In this document: one piece after another, positions 19,900 to 21,092 of the stretch
Layout: every line of letters begins with the position of its first letter
Position numbering within the stretch: position 1 is the stretch's first letter
NCBI GenBank assembly: GCA_903913355.1
Contig: CAIWKU010000116.1
Location: forward strand, 1-21,092
From: an uncultured Bacteroidota bacterium
GTDB taxonomy: Bacteria > Bacteroidota > Bacteroidia > Chitinophagales > Chitinophagaceae
Direction of reading: 5' to 3'
Length of the DNA stretch: 21,092 nucleotides
Translations under genes and position numbers: made by a program
Notes under the pieces: generated by a model
Told to the model about the DNA's origin: nothing
Databases searched by the model: none
What the model saw: only the letters and a program-made list of their open reading frames with translations

Positions 19900-21092
19900 T
19901 TAGTTTGTGCGTATAATTGCAGGTACTCCACCCGGAAATATTTTTTCGTCCATTTCCTTTTCTTTTTTTGCCTTTATGCGCATATCAACAGCAATATCAG
20001 TGAGTAAACTGGTTAATGTAACCAGACTGTTCTGCTTTTCGTTTTGCATCCTTATTTCGAAAGAAGCTTTCAGGCTTTTTCCTTCAAAATTATCGGATGT
20101 GGCTATGATATCTTTGAACGTAGCTTTGGCAGTGGTAAGGGAATGGTTATACGATCCGGATGATTCTTTAATAAAACCATTGAGCGTAGTAGCAATATCT
20201 ACATAGAAAACAGTTGATTTTCCTTTAAACCGGTCCAATGCATCTTTCGCAATGGTTGCGTTGCTACTACCGGCTATATACTGTGTATAGGTAAGAGAAT
20301 CACTGGCTATAATCAGATTCTTATCATCAGCCACAATAAACAAGCCCATAAATGAAACCAACCCTCCAGCTTTATAAGTATCTTTTTGTTTTACCAGGAT
20401 GCCTTGCTGAACGGCTTTGTCCATGATTTTGGTAAAACTGATTTTATCACCTACGGGGGCACTGATGATCATTTTTCCGAAAGGTTTACTTCTCATCTTA
20501 TTCTTTTCATCCGTTTTCTGCAAGGGATCTGAATCAGTTCTGCCCAAATCAGAAATAACCACAGCGATATCGCCTTTTAAGGATTTATACAAATCCTGGC
20601 TCGTAAATCCAACCTTTTCCAAAGCATTATTTACCAATCCTTCTACTTCCAGTTGTTTCAGAATGCCTCCGAATATTTCCGGGTTAAATGAGGCGAGTAT
20701 AATGCCATTGATATTTTGGGATGGATAATGTTCTATCATCGACAGATTCACGGTTGGTCCTGCATATTTAGATAAAACGCTCCCAAGTAATTCATTGGTA
20801 TAAGCGGTTGATTTGGCAACAATCTTGCCATCATCAAAACTTAATGTAGCCGTTGAATAATTGTTTTTTAATAATTCTTCCAGTTTGGGAATCTGGAATG
20901 GAAACATATTTAAAGCTGCAATCGAAGAATTTCCACTGGTAAAAGTATAACCATCCGCTTTTTCTTTAAACATGCCCGTAAAAATTTCCACATCAGCCAG
21001 CGACTCGTTTAGCTTTTGCGTGAAATAACGATCCACTTCCTTCTTCATTTCTGCTTCTGTATTTTCTTCGGCAGGTTGTTTAAATGTCATTG
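19900..21092 (-). CDS. DUF4836-family protein, N-terminal part beyond the window
   Basis: About 396 residues are visible and the frame stays open at the window edge. The first in-frame ATG (21090) lies only two bases from the edge, and the protein lacks any signal peptide or lipobox there, so I judge it a 5'-truncated gene. The visible part has internal repeats of the kind SFNPEIFGGILKQLEVEGL, DLYKSLKGDIAVVISDL, DKNLIIASDS and STVFYVDIATTLNGF, which I recognise as the DUF4836 pattern of Bacteroidota envelope lipoproteins (usually a little over 500 residues). It ends with a charged lysine-rich helix and GGVPAIIRTN. The function of the family is unknown. It precedes the ABC pair on the same strand, with a terminator between. 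Confidence 0.7.
   Translation of the reverse strand, partial: MTFKQPAEENTEAEMKKEVDRYFTQKLNESLADVEIFTGMFKEKADGYTFTSGNSSIAALNMFPFQIPKLEELLKNNYSTATLSFDDGKIVAKSTAYTNELLGSVLSKYAGPTVNLSMIEHYPSQNINGIILASFNPEIFGGILKQLEVEGLVNNALEKVGFTSQDLYKSLKGDIAVVISDLGRTDSDPLQKTDEKNKMRSKPFGKMIISAPVGDKISFTKIMDKAVQQGILVKQKDTYKAGGLVSFMGLFIVADDKNLIIASDSLTYTQYIAGSSNATIAKDALDRFKGKSTVFYVDIATTLNGFIKESSGSYNHSLTTAKATFKDIIATSDNFEGKSLKASFEIRMQNEKQNSLVTLTSLLTDIAVDMRIKAKKEKEMDEKIFPGGVPAIIRTN

Noticed and set aside
1..21092. CRISPR array, tRNA, rRNA, IS element, phage or toxin-antitoxin genes
   Set aside because: No regularly spaced repeats, cloverleaf or rRNA-like stretches, transposase motifs or small paired toxin/antitoxin frames were seen on either strand.

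Overview
The window looks like a chromosomal segment of a Bacteroidota species, most likely close to the Chitinophagaceae. The support is indirect but consistent: AT-rich DNA, starts with little or no Shine-Dalgarno sequence, several promoters of the Bacteroidota type (TTG, about 19-21 bases, TAnnTTTG), a PorZ-like protein of the type IX secretion system (T9SS) with a C-terminal sorting domain, a DUF4836-like protein, and Reg_prop-type propeller repeats. I see no phage, transposon, CRISPR array, rRNA or tRNA.

Layout. (1) 1-2840: a lipid A-type acyltransferase (+) converges on a sulfide-detoxification pair (-): a Cys-free ArsR regulator followed by a CstB-like persulfide dioxygenase with a pseudo-rhodanese and an active rhodanese domain. 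A strong two-way hairpin terminator separates them. (2) 2935-5664: tsaB and a reduced 3-hydroxyacyl-CoA dehydrogenase-like protein (-), divergent from ridA (+) across a short region holding a perfect 17-bp palindrome. ridA overlaps tail to tail with an aldose 1-epimerase (-). (3) 5785-12474 (+): the fused B12 mutase icmF, a small secreted protein, and a secreted YVTN-propeller/phosphoesterase fusion; three candidate promoters are visible here. (4) 12620-14974 (-): PorZ. (5) 15053-17621 (-): a tight four-gene operon of lipoprotein, seven-helix membrane protein, histidine kinase and NarL-type response regulator. (6) 17956-21092 (-): an FtsX/LolE-type ABC permease and its divergent ATPase, preceded by a DUF4836-family protein cut by the window edge.

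How they work together. Most genes are core or semi-core metabolism and envelope functions. The persulfide dioxygenase and ArsR protein form one regulatory unit. IcmF links branched and straight C4 acyl-CoAs. PorZ serves surface attachment of T9SS cargo.

The best candidate for an undescribed system is the four-gene operon at 15053-17621. There the kinase lacks any sensor domain of its own, and a separately encoded seven-helix protein whose gene overlaps the kinase gene by 40 bases, plus a lipoprotein, could supply sensing. Second is the Cys-free ArsR/CstB-like pair, whose inducer cannot be sensed through regulator thiols. Function calls rest on motifs read by eye; no database search was run.
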